DNA of 64,000 bases from positions 1-64,000 of the forward strand of contig NZ_JALXXL010000007.1 in NCBI RefSeq assembly GCF_025152525.1. Direction: 5' to 3'. Positions 36,395 through 44,682 of the stretch are shown piece by piece. The notes beneath the pieces are model-generated. The model was not told where the DNA came from. It saw only the letters and a list, made by a program, of their open reading frames with translations, and searched no databases. The translations under genes were made by a program, and so were the position numbers. Within the stretch, counting starts at the first letter, position 1. The number at the start of each line of letters is the position of its first letter. Source of the stretch: Corynebacterium sp. p3-SID1056. Its GTDB lineage: Bacteria; Actinomycetota; Actinomycetes; Mycobacteriales; Mycobacteriaceae.

Positions 36395-36650
36395 AACAGG
36401 ACACGGCCGAAGCCGAAACCCAGTACTGCTCACCGCGCCGGTTGGCAGCGTCGCTGACGTCTGCGCCGCGCTTTCCGTGGCCGTGTTCGGTCCTAAGCGG
36501 CCCGCGCCGACGAACCTCGACGGCCTTGCGGATTTGCTGCGGGAGGCGCACCCGGCGCGCGTAGTCGCCTGCGACTGGCAGCTACCGGCGGATGAGACGC
36601 GGAAAGTCGTGGCGGTGTTTCGGGATAACCGCGTGGAACTTGTGCGGTAA
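36387..36650 (+). CDS. Barstar-like ribonuclease inhibitor
   Basis: 87 residues, ATG with gaggtg upstream, overlapping the ribonuclease gene by 8 bases. VGSVADVCAALSVAVFG and APTNLDGLADLLREAHPARV align with barstar; N43-L44-D45 and D49 sit where barstar uses Asn33, Asp35 and Asp39 to plug the ribonuclease active site. No signal peptide, so it protects the cytoplasm from enzyme that fails to be exported. A barnase-like inhibitor next to an RNase Sa-like enzyme matches Bacillus and Streptomyces pairs (barstar also inhibits RNase Sa). Confidence 0.75.
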   Translation: MYRTGHGRSRNPVLLTAPVGSVADVCAALSVAVFGPKRPAPTNLDGLADLLREAHPARVVACDWQLPADETRKVVAVFRDNRVELVR

Positions 36651-36663
36651 CGGGCCTGCGATG

Positions 36664-36706
36664 CGTTGACGACTGGTTTTGGTTTCGGCCAAACCAGTCG
36701 TCAGCG
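36664..36706. repeat. Palindrome copy 1, also a likely terminator after the barstar gene
   Basis: cgttgacgactggttttgg pairs with ccaaaccagtcgtcagcg (one G-U pair and one bulged T) around a short loop, and gcgttttt follows on the plus strand. This can end transcription of the ribonuclease operon. The arms recur almost exactly in a second palindrome about 95 bases on. Confidence 0.75.
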
Positions 36707-36757
36707 TTTTTGCTACCACAAAAGCCCAGGTCGAAGTGTAGTCGCGGCGCTGTTTGC

Positions 36758-36803
36758 GCGTTGACGACTGGTTCGCGCTGGGCCGAAACCAGTCGTCAGC
36801 GCG
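36758..36803. repeat. Palindrome copy 2, same arms as copy 1
   Basis: cgcgttgacgactggttcg pairs with gaaaccagtcgtcagcgcg. The arms match copy 1, with the same T/A asymmetry (gttgacg left, tcagcg right), but the loop differs and no T run follows. It lies just past the stop of the next minus-strand gene and may help end its transcript. Confidence 0.75.
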
Positions 36804-36812
36804 TGCGCCGGC

Positions 36813-37688
36813 CTAGAGCTGGAGGTCGGCCAGGCCGGAAAGGTCCGGCAGCTCCGGGAGTGCAAGCCCGAACTGCGGGCCGACCGTGGCGAGCAGCGCG
36901 AGCGACACGCCAAGGGCGGCGAGCAGGGAAAACACCACGACACCGGCTGTTGTACCCGCCGAGGAGGCGCGCCCCTGCCCAGGTTGCGAGCTCCCCGGCG
37001 CAGGATCCTGCTGCGTCGGCGTGCTGGTGGGCAGGTCGACGTGGGCGAGCTTGTCGCCGCTTGCCTTAAGGTCGCGGCAGTCCCACGAGGCTTGGGCAAG
37101 CACATGCTCGTAGGCCAGGCGGGTGTTGAAGTACTCGCCGGTGGCGTCGTTTTGCATGACTGCGGCGAGCGCTTCCGCCTCTTTCCTCTTTAGGCCCGGG
37201 AAGTGGCGCTCAAGCGCGCTGGTCAGCGACTGCGCGTGTGCCCGGTCGCGCACGCTGGCCTGCGGGTCGGCGTATACCGGGCGCGCCTCGCCCTCCGCAG
37301 CTTCGACGTGGGCAAGGTCCGAAACCTCTGCGCCGGTCGGGCCGAAGGGGATGTCGGCGCTCGAGGCCGAGTCGCGCACGGCGAGGTAGTGCTGCGCGAG
37401 CGACTCCGGCATGAGTTTCTTCAGCAGTTCGACGTCCGTGTACGTCTCCGCGCTTGGGAATACGCGCTCGATGGCGTGGACCCACTTCCCCACGATCAGC
37501 TTGCCGCCGAGGTCTTTCTCCTCGTCGGCGTAGGTCTTGGCAAACTCGCGCTCGGCGGCGGTGGTCACCACCGAGCAAGTCTTCTCATCCTTCGGCGCGA
37601 GGTCGGCGGCGAGGGCAGATGTGGCGGGGACAGCGAGGCTCGCGACAACGCTCGTTGCGACGATCACGGGCATCAAGAAACGGCGCAT
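36813..37688 (-). CDS. Exported protein with C-terminal membrane anchor, function unknown
   Basis: 291 residues from the ATG at 37688, set by aaagga upstream; 70 further in-frame codons have no coding character. Signal peptide RFLMPVIVATSVVASLAVPA with cleavage after SALA near 27. An extracytoplasmic all-helical domain of about 200 residues has two cysteines (DEKTCSVV, SWDCRDLK). A Pro/Ser/Thr/Gln linker (STPTQQDPAPGSSQPGQG) leads to a membrane helix (TTAGVVVFSLLAALGVSLAL) and a short tail. This is the layout of a surface protein held in the plasma membrane. No family recognised. Divergent from cstA. Confidence 0.65.
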   Translation of the reverse strand: MRRFLMPVIVATSVVASLAVPATSALAADLAPKDEKTCSVVTTAAEREFAKTYADEEKDLGGKLIVGKWVHAIERVFPSAETYTDVELLKKLMPESLAQHYLAVRDSASSADIPFGPTGAEVSDLAHVEAAEGEARPVYADPQASVRDRAHAQSLTSALERHFPGLKRKEAEALAAVMQNDATGEYFNTRLAYEHVLAQASWDCRDLKASGDKLAHVDLPTSTPTQQDPAPGSSQPGQGRASSAGTTAGVVVFSLLAALGVSLALLATVGPQFGLALPELPDLSGLADLQL

Positions 37689-37860
37689 GACGGTTTCCTT
37701 TCTGTGAAATGCATACAACTCTTCTACCCCCTTCATCGTATATAGCTGGGAAAACGTAACGGGGCGTCGGGAAGCGATGGCCCCAACGGTGGGAAGATGC
37801 TGTGAGATGTGGCATACTTTTGCCCACTGTGACACGAAACACCGAAAGAAAGGTGAGCGC

Positions 37861-39549
37861 ATGAACTCGCTCTTCCTGGTATTCATCGGCCTAGCCATGC
37901 TGGGGTCGGGCTACCTGCTGTACTCGAAATTCCTCGGAAGGCGCGTCTACCAGCTCTCCGAGAACTACCAAACGCCCGCGCACACCATGGAAGACGGCGT
38001 GGACTACGTGCCCACCAACAAGTACGTGTTGTGGGGCCACCACTTCACCTCAGTGGCCGGTGCCGCGCCCATTATCGGCCCGGCCGTCGCCGTGATCTGG
38101 GGTTGGCTACCCGCCTTCCTGTGGGTCACGCTCGGCACGGTGTTTTTTGCCGGGCTGCACGACTTGGGGGCGCTGTGGGCGTCGCAAAGGCACAAGGGCC
38201 AGTCGATCGGTACGCTGTCCGGCCGCTACATCGGCGCGCGCGGGCGCAACCTCTTCCTCGTGGTCATCTTCCTGCTGCTGCTCATGGTCAACACCGCGTT
38301 CGCCGTGGTGATCTCCAACCTGCTCATCTCCACCCCGTCGGCCGTGATCCCCACGTGGGGCGCGATCCTCGTCGCCGTGCTCATCGGCCAGGCCATCTAC
38401 CGCTTCAAATGGAACCTGCCGCTCGTCTCCGTCGTCGGCGTGGTCGCGCTCTACGCGCTCATGGTGCTCGGCGACCGCGTGCCGCTCGCGTTGCCGGAGA
38501 CCGTGCTGGGCATCCCGGACCGCGGCATCTGGATCATCCTGCTGTTCGCCTACGCGTTCGTCGCCTCGCTGTTGCCCGTGTGGGTGCTGCTGCAGCCGCG
38601 CGACTACATCAACGGCCTGCAGCTGTTCGTCGGCCTGATTATCCTCTACGGTTCCTTCTTCATCGTCCGCCCGGAGATTGTCGCGCCGACGCTGAATAGC
38701 GCCGTGCCGGACGGCACCCCCAGCATCTTCCCGCTGTTGTTCGTCACCATCGCCTGCGGTGCCATCTCCGGCTTCCACGGCATCGTCGCCTCCGGCACCT
38801 CGGCAAAGCAGCTGGACAAGGAAACCGACGCCCGCTTCGTCGGCTACTTCGGCGCCGTCGGCGAGGGCCTGCTCGCGCTCGGCACCATCGTCGCCACCAC
38901 CGGCGGCTACAAAACGCTCACCGACTGGGAGAACGTGTACAACGAGTGGAACGCCGGCGGCGTCAACGCGTTCGTCGAGGGCGGCGGCGCGCTGATGAAC
39001 CAGGGCCTGGGTATCCCCACCTCCCTGTCCGCGACGATCCTGGCCACCATGGCCGTCCTGTTCGCCGCCACCACCATGGACTCGGGCGTGCGCCTGCAGC
39101 GCATGGTCGTCGGCGAAATCGCCGAGATCATGGGCGTGAAGCTCTCCGGCCTGGTCGCCACCATCATCGCCGTTGGCGCCGCGCTCGGTTTGACGTTCTC
39201 CACCGGCCTCGACGGCTCCGGCGGCATGATCATCTGGCCGCTGTTCGGCACCACCAACCAGCTCATGGCCGGGCTCACCCTGTCTGTCCTGGTGGTCATC
39301 CTGACCAAGCTGCGCCGCCCCACCCTGCCGCTGCTGATCCCGCTCGCCTTTGTCACCCTCATGTCGCTGTGGGCCGCGGTGCTGCAGCTGCGCACGCTGT
39401 TTGAGGCCGGCAACTGGCTGCTGCTTGTCATCGACGTCGTCATCATCATCTGCGCGATCTGGGTCATCGTCGAGGCGATCACCGCGATCAGCAAGGCGCG
39501 CCGCGAGCCGGCGATCGAGTGGTCCGACGAGTATGAGCCTGCGCAGTAA
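37861..39549 (+). CDS. cstA: CstA-family carbon starvation transporter
   Basis: 562 residues from the ATG at 37861, with gaaaggtgagcgc just before it. A polytopic membrane protein of the CstA family: YQTPAHTMEDGVDYVPTNKY, VLWGHHFTSVAGAAPIIGPA, and GFHGIVASGTSAKQLDKETD are near-universal signatures. E. coli members (CstA, BtsT) take up pyruvate, and CstA has also been linked to peptide use. Shorter than E. coli CstA (701) and closer to the BtsT-like short form. Overlaps the next gene by 17 bases. The upstream gap has a TGTGA half-site of the GlxR (cAMP receptor) type near 37801, too weak to call. Confidence 0.92.
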   Translation: MNSLFLVFIGLAMLGSGYLLYSKFLGRRVYQLSENYQTPAHTMEDGVDYVPTNKYVLWGHHFTSVAGAAPIIGPAVAVIWGWLPAFLWVTLGTVFFAGLHDLGALWASQRHKGQSIGTLSGRYIGARGRNLFLVVIFLLLLMVNTAFAVVISNLLISTPSAVIPTWGAILVAVLIGQAIYRFKWNLPLVSVVGVVALYALMVLGDRVPLALPETVLGIPDRGIWIILLFAYAFVASLLPVWVLLQPRDYINGLQLFVGLIILYGSFFIVRPEIVAPTLNSAVPDGTPSIFPLLFVTIACGAISGFHGIVASGTSAKQLDKETDARFVGYFGAVGEGLLALGTIVATTGGYKTLTDWENVYNEWNAGGVNAFVEGGGALMNQGLGIPTSLSATILATMAVLFAATTMDSGVRLQRMVVGEIAEIMGVKLSGLVATIIAVGAALGLTFSTGLDGSGGMIIWPLFGTTNQLMAGLTLSVLVVILTKLRRPTLPLLIPLAFVTLMSLWAAVLQLRTLFEAGNWLLLVIDVVIIICAIWVIVEAITAISKARREPAIEWSDEYEPAQ

Positions 39550-39796
39550 GCTGGCCGCGCTCGGCGCGGGCTTAAACGAGTTCTACCAAGCGCCCTACCG
39601 GCGCGAATTCGCCCGCGCCGCACGCGAGGAAGACGACCTGTTTACCCTGCTCGTCGCCTCGGAAATGCTCGGCATCCCCAACCCCGCCAGCTACTACACG
39701 CTCGAGCTTTTGCCCTTGCTGTACGAAGACTTCCACGCCTGGCACACCCGCATGGGTATGGAACGCTCACCACTCGACGGGATCTCATGCTGCTAG
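39533..39796 (+). CDS. Small protein ending in Cys-Cys (cory-CC-star type), partner of CstA
   Basis: 87 residues from the ATG at 39533, inside the end of cstA; it ends 10 bases inside the next gene. Helical, no membrane segment: LRSKLAALGAGLNEFYQAPY, then LFTLLVASEMLGIPNPASYY, and finally PLDGISCC with two Cys as the last residues. NCBI uses the name cory-CC-star for such corynebacterial proteins. From memory, E. coli YbdD and YjiX, the small partners of CstA and BtsT, also end in Cys-Cys, so this may be the functional counterpart. Role otherwise unknown. Confidence 0.75.
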   Translation: MSLRSKLAALGAGLNEFYQAPYRREFARAAREEDDLFTLLVASEMLGIPNPASYYTLELLPLLYEDFHAWHTRMGMERSPLDGISCC

Positions 39797-40713
39797 ACGC
39801 CCCAGTCATGTTCTTCGGCGGCAAAGGCGGCGTCGGCAAGACGACCGTCTCCGCCGCCACCGCAGTCCGCCTCGCCGCGCGCGGGCGCCGAGTCTTGCTC
39901 GTCTCCACCGACCCCGCCCACAACCTCGGCCACATCTGGGGCCAATCGCTTCTCGACGCCCCGCTCACCCTCGAGCCCCGCCTCGACGCCATCGAACTCG
40001 ACCCGGCCGCAATCACCGCGCAGCACTTGCGCGCCGTCGGCGACTCGATGCGCGCCATGATGCCGGAACGCCTCCACAAAGAGGTAGACAAGCACCTGGA
40101 GATGTCGCGCCACTCCCCCGGCATGCACGAGGCGGCGCTGCTCGAGCGCATTGCGGATTTGGTTGCTGGTTCCGACTACGACCATCTGATCTTCGACACC
40201 GCACCCTCCGGCCACACCTCACGGCTCATGGCGCTGCCCGAGCTCATGGCCGCCTACACCGACGGCCTGCTCGCCCGGCGCGACAAGTCGGACAAGTTCA
40301 GCGAGCTCGTCCGCGGCATGGGCGGCGATTCTGGCGGCTCGCCTGTCGACCGCCGCAACCAGCAGATCCGCTCCACCCTGCTCAAACGGCGGAAGAAGTT
40401 CGAGCACTTACGCTCCGTACTTACCGACCCCGCCCAGTGCGTCTTCCACATCGTGCTCACCGCCGAACGCCTGCCGGTGCTGGAGTCGATGGAGTTCTAC
40501 GAGGAACTCTCCTCCCACGGCGTGCACGTCGGCGGCGCGGTGGTCAACCGGCGCACGCCGGATGAGGCCGGCGAGTTCCTCGCGGCGCGCCGCCGCGTCG
40601 AGGACGACGCGCTCGCGCTGCTCGACCTGCCGGTGCCGGTGCACGAGCTGCCATGGCTGCCGGGCGAAATCGGCACGCGCGCAGCGCTCGAACAGATCGC
40701 CGCGCTGCTGTAG
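39787..40713 (+). CDS. ArsA/Get3-like ATPase
   Basis: 308 residues, ATG start, overlapping the CC protein gene by 10 bases. A deviant P-loop (FFGGKGGVGKTTVSAATAV, residues 9-27) and switch II (LIFDTAPSGHTSRLMALPEL) identify the ArsA/Get3 branch of SIMIBI ATPases. One ATPase domain, not the fused pair of E. coli ArsA, and no arsenic genes nearby, so an arsenite pump is unlikely. In this operon it may fold, insert or metallate the CC protein or CstA. Converges on dgt with a 5-base gap. Confidence 0.85.
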   Translation: MLLDAPVMFFGGKGGVGKTTVSAATAVRLAARGRRVLLVSTDPAHNLGHIWGQSLLDAPLTLEPRLDAIELDPAAITAQHLRAVGDSMRAMMPERLHKEVDKHLEMSRHSPGMHEAALLERIADLVAGSDYDHLIFDTAPSGHTSRLMALPELMAAYTDGLLARRDKSDKFSELVRGMGGDSGGSPVDRRNQQIRSTLLKRRKKFEHLRSVLTDPAQCVFHIVLTAERLPVLESMEFYEELSSHGVHVGGAVVNRRTPDEAGEFLAARRRVEDDALALLDLPVPVHELPWLPGEIGTRAALEQIAALL

Positions 40714-40718
40714 GCCAG

Positions 40719-41990
40719 CTAAAAGAACCCGTCGAACGCGGCAGCTTTCTTCGCCAACCGTTCCAGGCGCGACTCCGTCATCGACGCAATCTGGTCCACG
40801 ATCACCCGCTCGCGCTCCGTATCCGTTTCCGCTGCCTCAAACCAGGTGCGGAAGATGGTGTCGAGTGTGCCCGGCGCGCCCGCGCGCAGGTACTCGTGGA
40901 CGCGGAAGATACGCTCGCGCTGCCTGTCTTGGCGCGCGAGGTGTGCGGGCACGTCCATCACGTAGAGCACGGCGACGGTTTTGAGCAGGCGGACCTCGGC
41001 CTCCACGTCGGGCGGGATGACCAGGTCGCCGTGCGCCCGGCCAAGCCCGGTGGATAGTGTCTGGTTCGCCTCATCCGCGAGCGTCGCCTGCGTGACCCCG
41101 CCGACGTAGCGCCCCACCAACTGCGACGTCAACGCCTTCAGCCCCGTCCAGGACCGCAGCGTGAAGTCGAAGTCGGCGGCCGCGGCGATCGCCGGCAGGG
41201 AACGCAGCCGGTCGGCGGCATCGATGAGCGAGTCGGCGGTGCCGCCGAACGCGTCCGCGCCCTTCTCCGCCAGCGCCGCCAACTCCACGAAGTCCCACAG
41301 CACCTTCAGCGACACGCGCCCCGAGACGATGCCGTCTTCCACGTCGTGGACAGAGTAGGCGATGTCATCTGAGAAATCCATCACCTGCGCCTCCATCGGC
41401 GGCCTATCGTCGTTGTGCCCGGCGCGCGCCCAGGCGAGCACGTCGGCGTCCTCGTCGTAGGCCGAGTACTTGCGGTTGACGGTCCCGTCGGCGTTGGTGC
41501 GGGTCCGCGGGTATTTCACTGCGGCGTCGAGGCTGGCGCGAGTGAGGTTAAGGCCGTAGGACGTGGCGTCGACAAGCACTTTGGGCTCGAGGCGGGCGAG
41601 GATGCGCAGCGTTTGCGCGTTGCCTTCGAAGCCGCAGGGCGCGCACGCGTTGAGCGCGTTTTCACCGTTGTGGCCGTACGGCGGGTGGCCGATGTCGTGG
41701 GTCAGCCCGGCCATTTCGCACAGGTCAGGGTGCAGGCCGAGCCCGGCGCCGATGCCGCGGGCGATCTGGGCGACCTCGAGCGAGTGGGTCAGGCGCGTGC
41801 GCGGCGTGTCCCCGTCGCGAGGGCCGACGACCTGCGTCTTGTCGGCGAGCCGACGCAGCGCCGCGGAGTGCAGCACGCGCGCGCGGTCGCGCTCGAACGC
41901 GTCGCGCAAGTCGTGGCCGGGCGCAAGCTGCGCGTGCTTCGTGGCCTCGGGCGCGCGGCGCATGACGTCGTCGGTGTTGTAGGTGTACAC
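40719..41990 (-). CDS. dgt: Deoxyguanosinetriphosphate triphosphohydrolase (dGTPase-like)
   Basis: 423 residues from a GTG at 41990 giving the family-typical MYTYNTDDVMRRAPEATKHA start; the frame is open 11 codons more. Cleaves dGTP (and in relatives other dNTPs) to nucleoside and triphosphate. The HD metal site is seen in TRLTHSLEVAQIARGIG and MAGLTHDIGHPPYGHNGENA, with a later Asp in VMDFSDDIAYSVHDVEDG. Divergent from the TPM protein gene as in M. tuberculosis Rv2344c-Rv2345; start codons are only about 30 bases apart. Confidence 0.92.
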   Translation of the reverse strand: MYTYNTDDVMRRAPEATKHAQLAPGHDLRDAFERDRARVLHSAALRRLADKTQVVGPRDGDTPRTRLTHSLEVAQIARGIGAGLGLHPDLCEMAGLTHDIGHPPYGHNGENALNACAPCGFEGNAQTLRILARLEPKVLVDATSYGLNLTRASLDAAVKYPRTRTNADGTVNRKYSAYDEDADVLAWARAGHNDDRPPMEAQVMDFSDDIAYSVHDVEDGIVSGRVSLKVLWDFVELAALAEKGADAFGGTADSLIDAADRLRSLPAIAAAADFDFTLRSWTGLKALTSQLVGRYVGGVTQATLADEANQTLSTGLGRAHGDLVIPPDVEAEVRLLKTVAVLYVMDVPAHLARQDRQRERIFRVHEYLRAGAPGTLDTIFRTWFEAAETDTERERVIVDQIASMTESRLERLAKKAAAFDGFF

Positions 41991-42021
41991 GACACCCAGC
42001 GTAACGGTTACGCTTGTGGGC

Positions 42022-43986
42022 ATGTATTCGCGCTACCTTCGCATCCTCGCCGCAGCGCCGCTGTTCGCTGCGCCCTTGCTTCTCGACGCCCCCGTGCACG
42101 CCCAGCCGCCCGCCACCGCGGCAAGCGCACCCGCCATGCTCACCGCACCGGTGACCGACGACGCCGGCGTGCTCAGCGACGCGGAACGCGCCGAACTCGA
42201 GCAGGCCGTGGCCAACGTGTCGAAGGAGAAGCACCTGTCGCTGCGGATCGTCTACGTGTCCTCGCTCGGCGGGATGAAGGGGCAGCAGTGGGCGGAGCAG
42301 GCCGTCGCCGCGAACGGCTCGAACACGGGCGTGCTCGTGGTTTCGCCCTCGGAGCGCGGTTACGGTGTGTTCGGCGGGGACGAGTGGCAGCAAAGCGAGA
42401 TTGACGCGATGGATAAGGCCGCCTACGACAAGCTCGTCGACGAAGACTGGGCCGGCGCCGGCCTTGCGGCCGCAGATGCCGCGGTTTCTGGCGGCGGCGG
42501 TTCGGGCGCCGGCTGGGCCGCGGGCGGGGTCGGTGTGCTCGCGCTTGCCGGCGGCGGCGCGTGGGCGGTTAACCGGCGCAACTCCAAGAAGCGCGGCGCG
42601 GCGCAACTGGCCTCCGCGAAGGCGCTAGCGCCGGGTGACACGGATTCGCTCGGCCGCCTGCCCACGAACACGCTCGAAGAGCTGGCGCGCGAAAGCCTCG
42701 TCGCCGCCGACGAGTCCATCACGCAGGGCAAAAGCGAGCTGAAGCTGGCCAACGACGAGTTCGGTGCCGACCGCGTGCGCCCCTTTACCGCCGCGATGAA
42801 CCAGGCAACCTCGACGCTGCAGCGCGCCTTCCACACGCACCAAAAGCTCTACGACGCGATCCCGGAAACCGAGCCGGAAAAACGCGCGATGCTCATCGAC
42901 ATCATCTCCTCCTGCGGCGAGGCCGAACAGGCGCTGCAGGCGAAAACGGAGGAGTTCAACCAGATGCGCGGCACGCTCATGCGCGCCGGCGAAGAGGTGG
43001 ACAAGGTCCGCGCCCGCACGATCGACATTCGCGCCCGCCTTGAACCCGCGTCCGCGCGCTTGGCCGAGCTGCGCGAGCGCCACGCCGAGGAGGTATTGGC
43101 CTCACTCGACGACAACGTCGACGTCGCGCGCGAGTCGCTCGCCGAGGCGGAGGCGCAGCTCGAGCAGGCGTCGCAACTCGCTGCGAAGCCCGCCGGCCAG
43201 CAGGGCCCGCTTATCGACGTCCTCGCGACCGCCACCAACGCCATCGACGTTGCCGACCACAACCTCGCCGCCATCGAGCACGCCGAGGACAACCTCCGCA
43301 ACGCGCAGGCGAACCTGCCCGCCCTCATCCAGGAAATCGAAGACGAACTCGTCGAGATCGAGCAGGTCAAGAGCTCGACGCAGCAGGGCGCGCGCATTGA
43401 CGTCGCCGCGCTCGATGGAATCGCCGCTACCGCCCGCGAGGCGCTGAACCGCGTTGGCAACCGCGCGGAGACCGACCCGCTTGCGCTGTATACCGAGCTG
43501 ACCGACCTGGATACGCGCATCGACGCCGAACTCGACCGCGCCAAAGGCGCCGCCCACGACCAGTCGCGCGCGCTGCAGCTTTTCGACCAACAAATGCAGG
43601 TCGCGACCAGCCAAATCCAGTCCGCCGAGGACCTCATCCGCTCCCGCGGCCGCATCATCGGCTCGCACGCGCGCTCGCTGCTTGCCGAGTCGCAGCGCCA
43701 GTACGCCGAGGCGCACCGGCGCCGCGTGGACGATACGCGCAACGCCATCGACTACGCCCGCGCCGCCACCGACACCGCCCGGCGCGCCTACCAGGCGGCG
43801 AAAGACGACGTTGACAATTACCGGGCGCAGCGCAACCGGCAGACAGCTAGCGACGTCGCACGTGCAGCGATGTGGGCGGCGATCTTCTCCGGCGGGGGCG
43901 GCGGCCACCACGGAGGCGGCGGTTTCGGCGGCGGAGGCGGGTTCTCCGGGGGCGGCGGGAATATCAGCCGCGGCGGTACGTTTTAG
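42022..43986 (+). CDS. TPM-domain membrane protein with long coiled coil and Gly-rich tail
   Basis: 654 residues from the ATG at 42022. Signal peptide (RYLRILAAAPLFAAPLLLDA), then an extracytoplasmic TPM domain at about 50-155 (VTDDAGVLSDAERAELEQAV, LSLRIVYVSSLGG). A membrane helix (SGAGWAAGGVGVLALAGGGA) is followed by RRNSKKR and some 400 residues of cytoplasmic coiled coil. The end is GGGGGHHGGGGFGGGGGFSG. Orthologue of Rv2345. TPM domains occur in photosystem repair and in membrane proteins of unknown role. The order and topology suggest a link between the wall side and a cytoplasmic scaffold; inference only. Confidence 0.85.
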   Translation: MYSRYLRILAAAPLFAAPLLLDAPVHAQPPATAASAPAMLTAPVTDDAGVLSDAERAELEQAVANVSKEKHLSLRIVYVSSLGGMKGQQWAEQAVAANGSNTGVLVVSPSERGYGVFGGDEWQQSEIDAMDKAAYDKLVDEDWAGAGLAAADAAVSGGGGSGAGWAAGGVGVLALAGGGAWAVNRRNSKKRGAAQLASAKALAPGDTDSLGRLPTNTLEELARESLVAADESITQGKSELKLANDEFGADRVRPFTAAMNQATSTLQRAFHTHQKLYDAIPETEPEKRAMLIDIISSCGEAEQALQAKTEEFNQMRGTLMRAGEEVDKVRARTIDIRARLEPASARLAELRERHAEEVLASLDDNVDVARESLAEAEAQLEQASQLAAKPAGQQGPLIDVLATATNAIDVADHNLAAIEHAEDNLRNAQANLPALIQEIEDELVEIEQVKSSTQQGARIDVAALDGIAATAREALNRVGNRAETDPLALYTELTDLDTRIDAELDRAKGAAHDQSRALQLFDQQMQVATSQIQSAEDLIRSRGRIIGSHARSLLAESQRQYAEAHRRRVDDTRNAIDYARAATDTARRAYQAAKDDVDNYRAQRNRQTASDVARAAMWAAIFSGGGGGHHGGGGFGGGGGFSGGGGNISRGGTF

Positions 43987-44083
43987 AAGTTGGACTCCCG
44001 CATAGAACGTTGCCGGGTCTGCGGTACTTCCGTAGTCTCAAGAGATGTACGTCACCACGCGCAATGAGGAAGGAGTAGGCGCG

Positions 44084-44251
44084 ATGCGCTCCTTGCTGAG
44101 CCAAAAGCTCACACGCACCGACATCAGCGAACTCGAATCGCTCGCCCGCTGCTCCTCCTCCGCCACCGTCCGCGAATTGCTGCGTGACATCGCTCGCACC
44201 GCGCGCGACGGAGAGGACATCGTCGCCGCGAAGCCAAGTAACGCCCGTTAG
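44084..44251 (+). CDS. Small protein, 55 residues, function unknown
   Basis: The start at 44084 is chosen because gaggaaggag lies 8 bases before it; the in-frame ATG at 44045 has no such site. Helical and charged: SQKLTRTDISELESLARCSS, then TVRELLRDIARTARDGEDIV. It could be a small DNA- or protein-binding regulator, but nothing specific is recognised. It overlaps the convergent stop of the next gene by 4 bases. Confidence 0.5.
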   Translation: MRSLLSQKLTRTDISELESLARCSSSATVRELLRDIARTARDGEDIVAAKPSNAR

Positions 44252-44682
44252 TAGTACGTGCGGCGCACGGCCGCATCCACATAGGTCAGCCCCCATGTAA
44301 TGAAGACCAAGTCGACCGTGGGCTCCACGTAGGCCTCCACCTCGAGCGCACCGTCGGGCCGGGGCGTGGTCAGGGCGAGCAACTCCCCCTCCGCGTTGCG
44401 AACTTCCCGGCGACCACGCACGCCCACCCGGTGTACTGTGTAGTCCCGGCAGCCGCTCGCAGTGCCACAGCGCGCCGAGTAGCGCGACACCGTCAGCGAG
44501 CGTTTGCGCAACGTGAACATTTCGCCGTTATCGGAGGCGGCGCGCAGGTACGCCGGGCTCATGCTGCTGAAGCGCAGCGTGCGGCACCCGAAACGCAGCA
44601 CGTCGCCGTCACCGTCGACGTCGACGTCTGCGATTGCGTCCGCTCCGGGCTCGCGGTACAGCGTGTGCGCGCGCCAGATCAC
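44248..44682 (-). CDS. Unknown protein downstream of glyS
   Basis: 144 residues, GTG start in a GTGA overlap with the stop of the preceding gene. Mostly beta: GDVLRFGCRTLRFSSMSPAY, GELLALTTPRPDGALEVEAY, and FITWGLTYVDAAVRRTYY at the end. No signal peptide or strong membrane segment apart from a mildly hydrophobic stretch near the C-terminus. Its strands with R-x-G-x-x and DG turns resemble the neighbouring 168-residue protein, so the two may be distant paralogues. No family assigned. Confidence 0.55.
   Translation of the reverse strand: MIWRAHTLYREPGADAIADVDVDGDGDVLRFGCRTLRFSSMSPAYLRAASDNGEMFTLRKRSLTVSRYSARCGTASGCRDYTVHRVGVRGRREVRNAEGELLALTTPRPDGALEVEAYVEPTVDLVFITWGLTYVDAAVRRTYY

Noticed and set aside
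37795..37815. GlxR/CRP-like site upstream of cstA
   Set aside because: Only one TGTGA half is present; the second half (TCACA) is not at the right distance.
39787..40713. ArsA-like ATPase as part of an arsenite efflux system
   Set aside because: Single ATPase domain, no arsB, arsD, arsR or arsC nearby; co-directional overlap ties it to cstA and the Cys-Cys protein instead.
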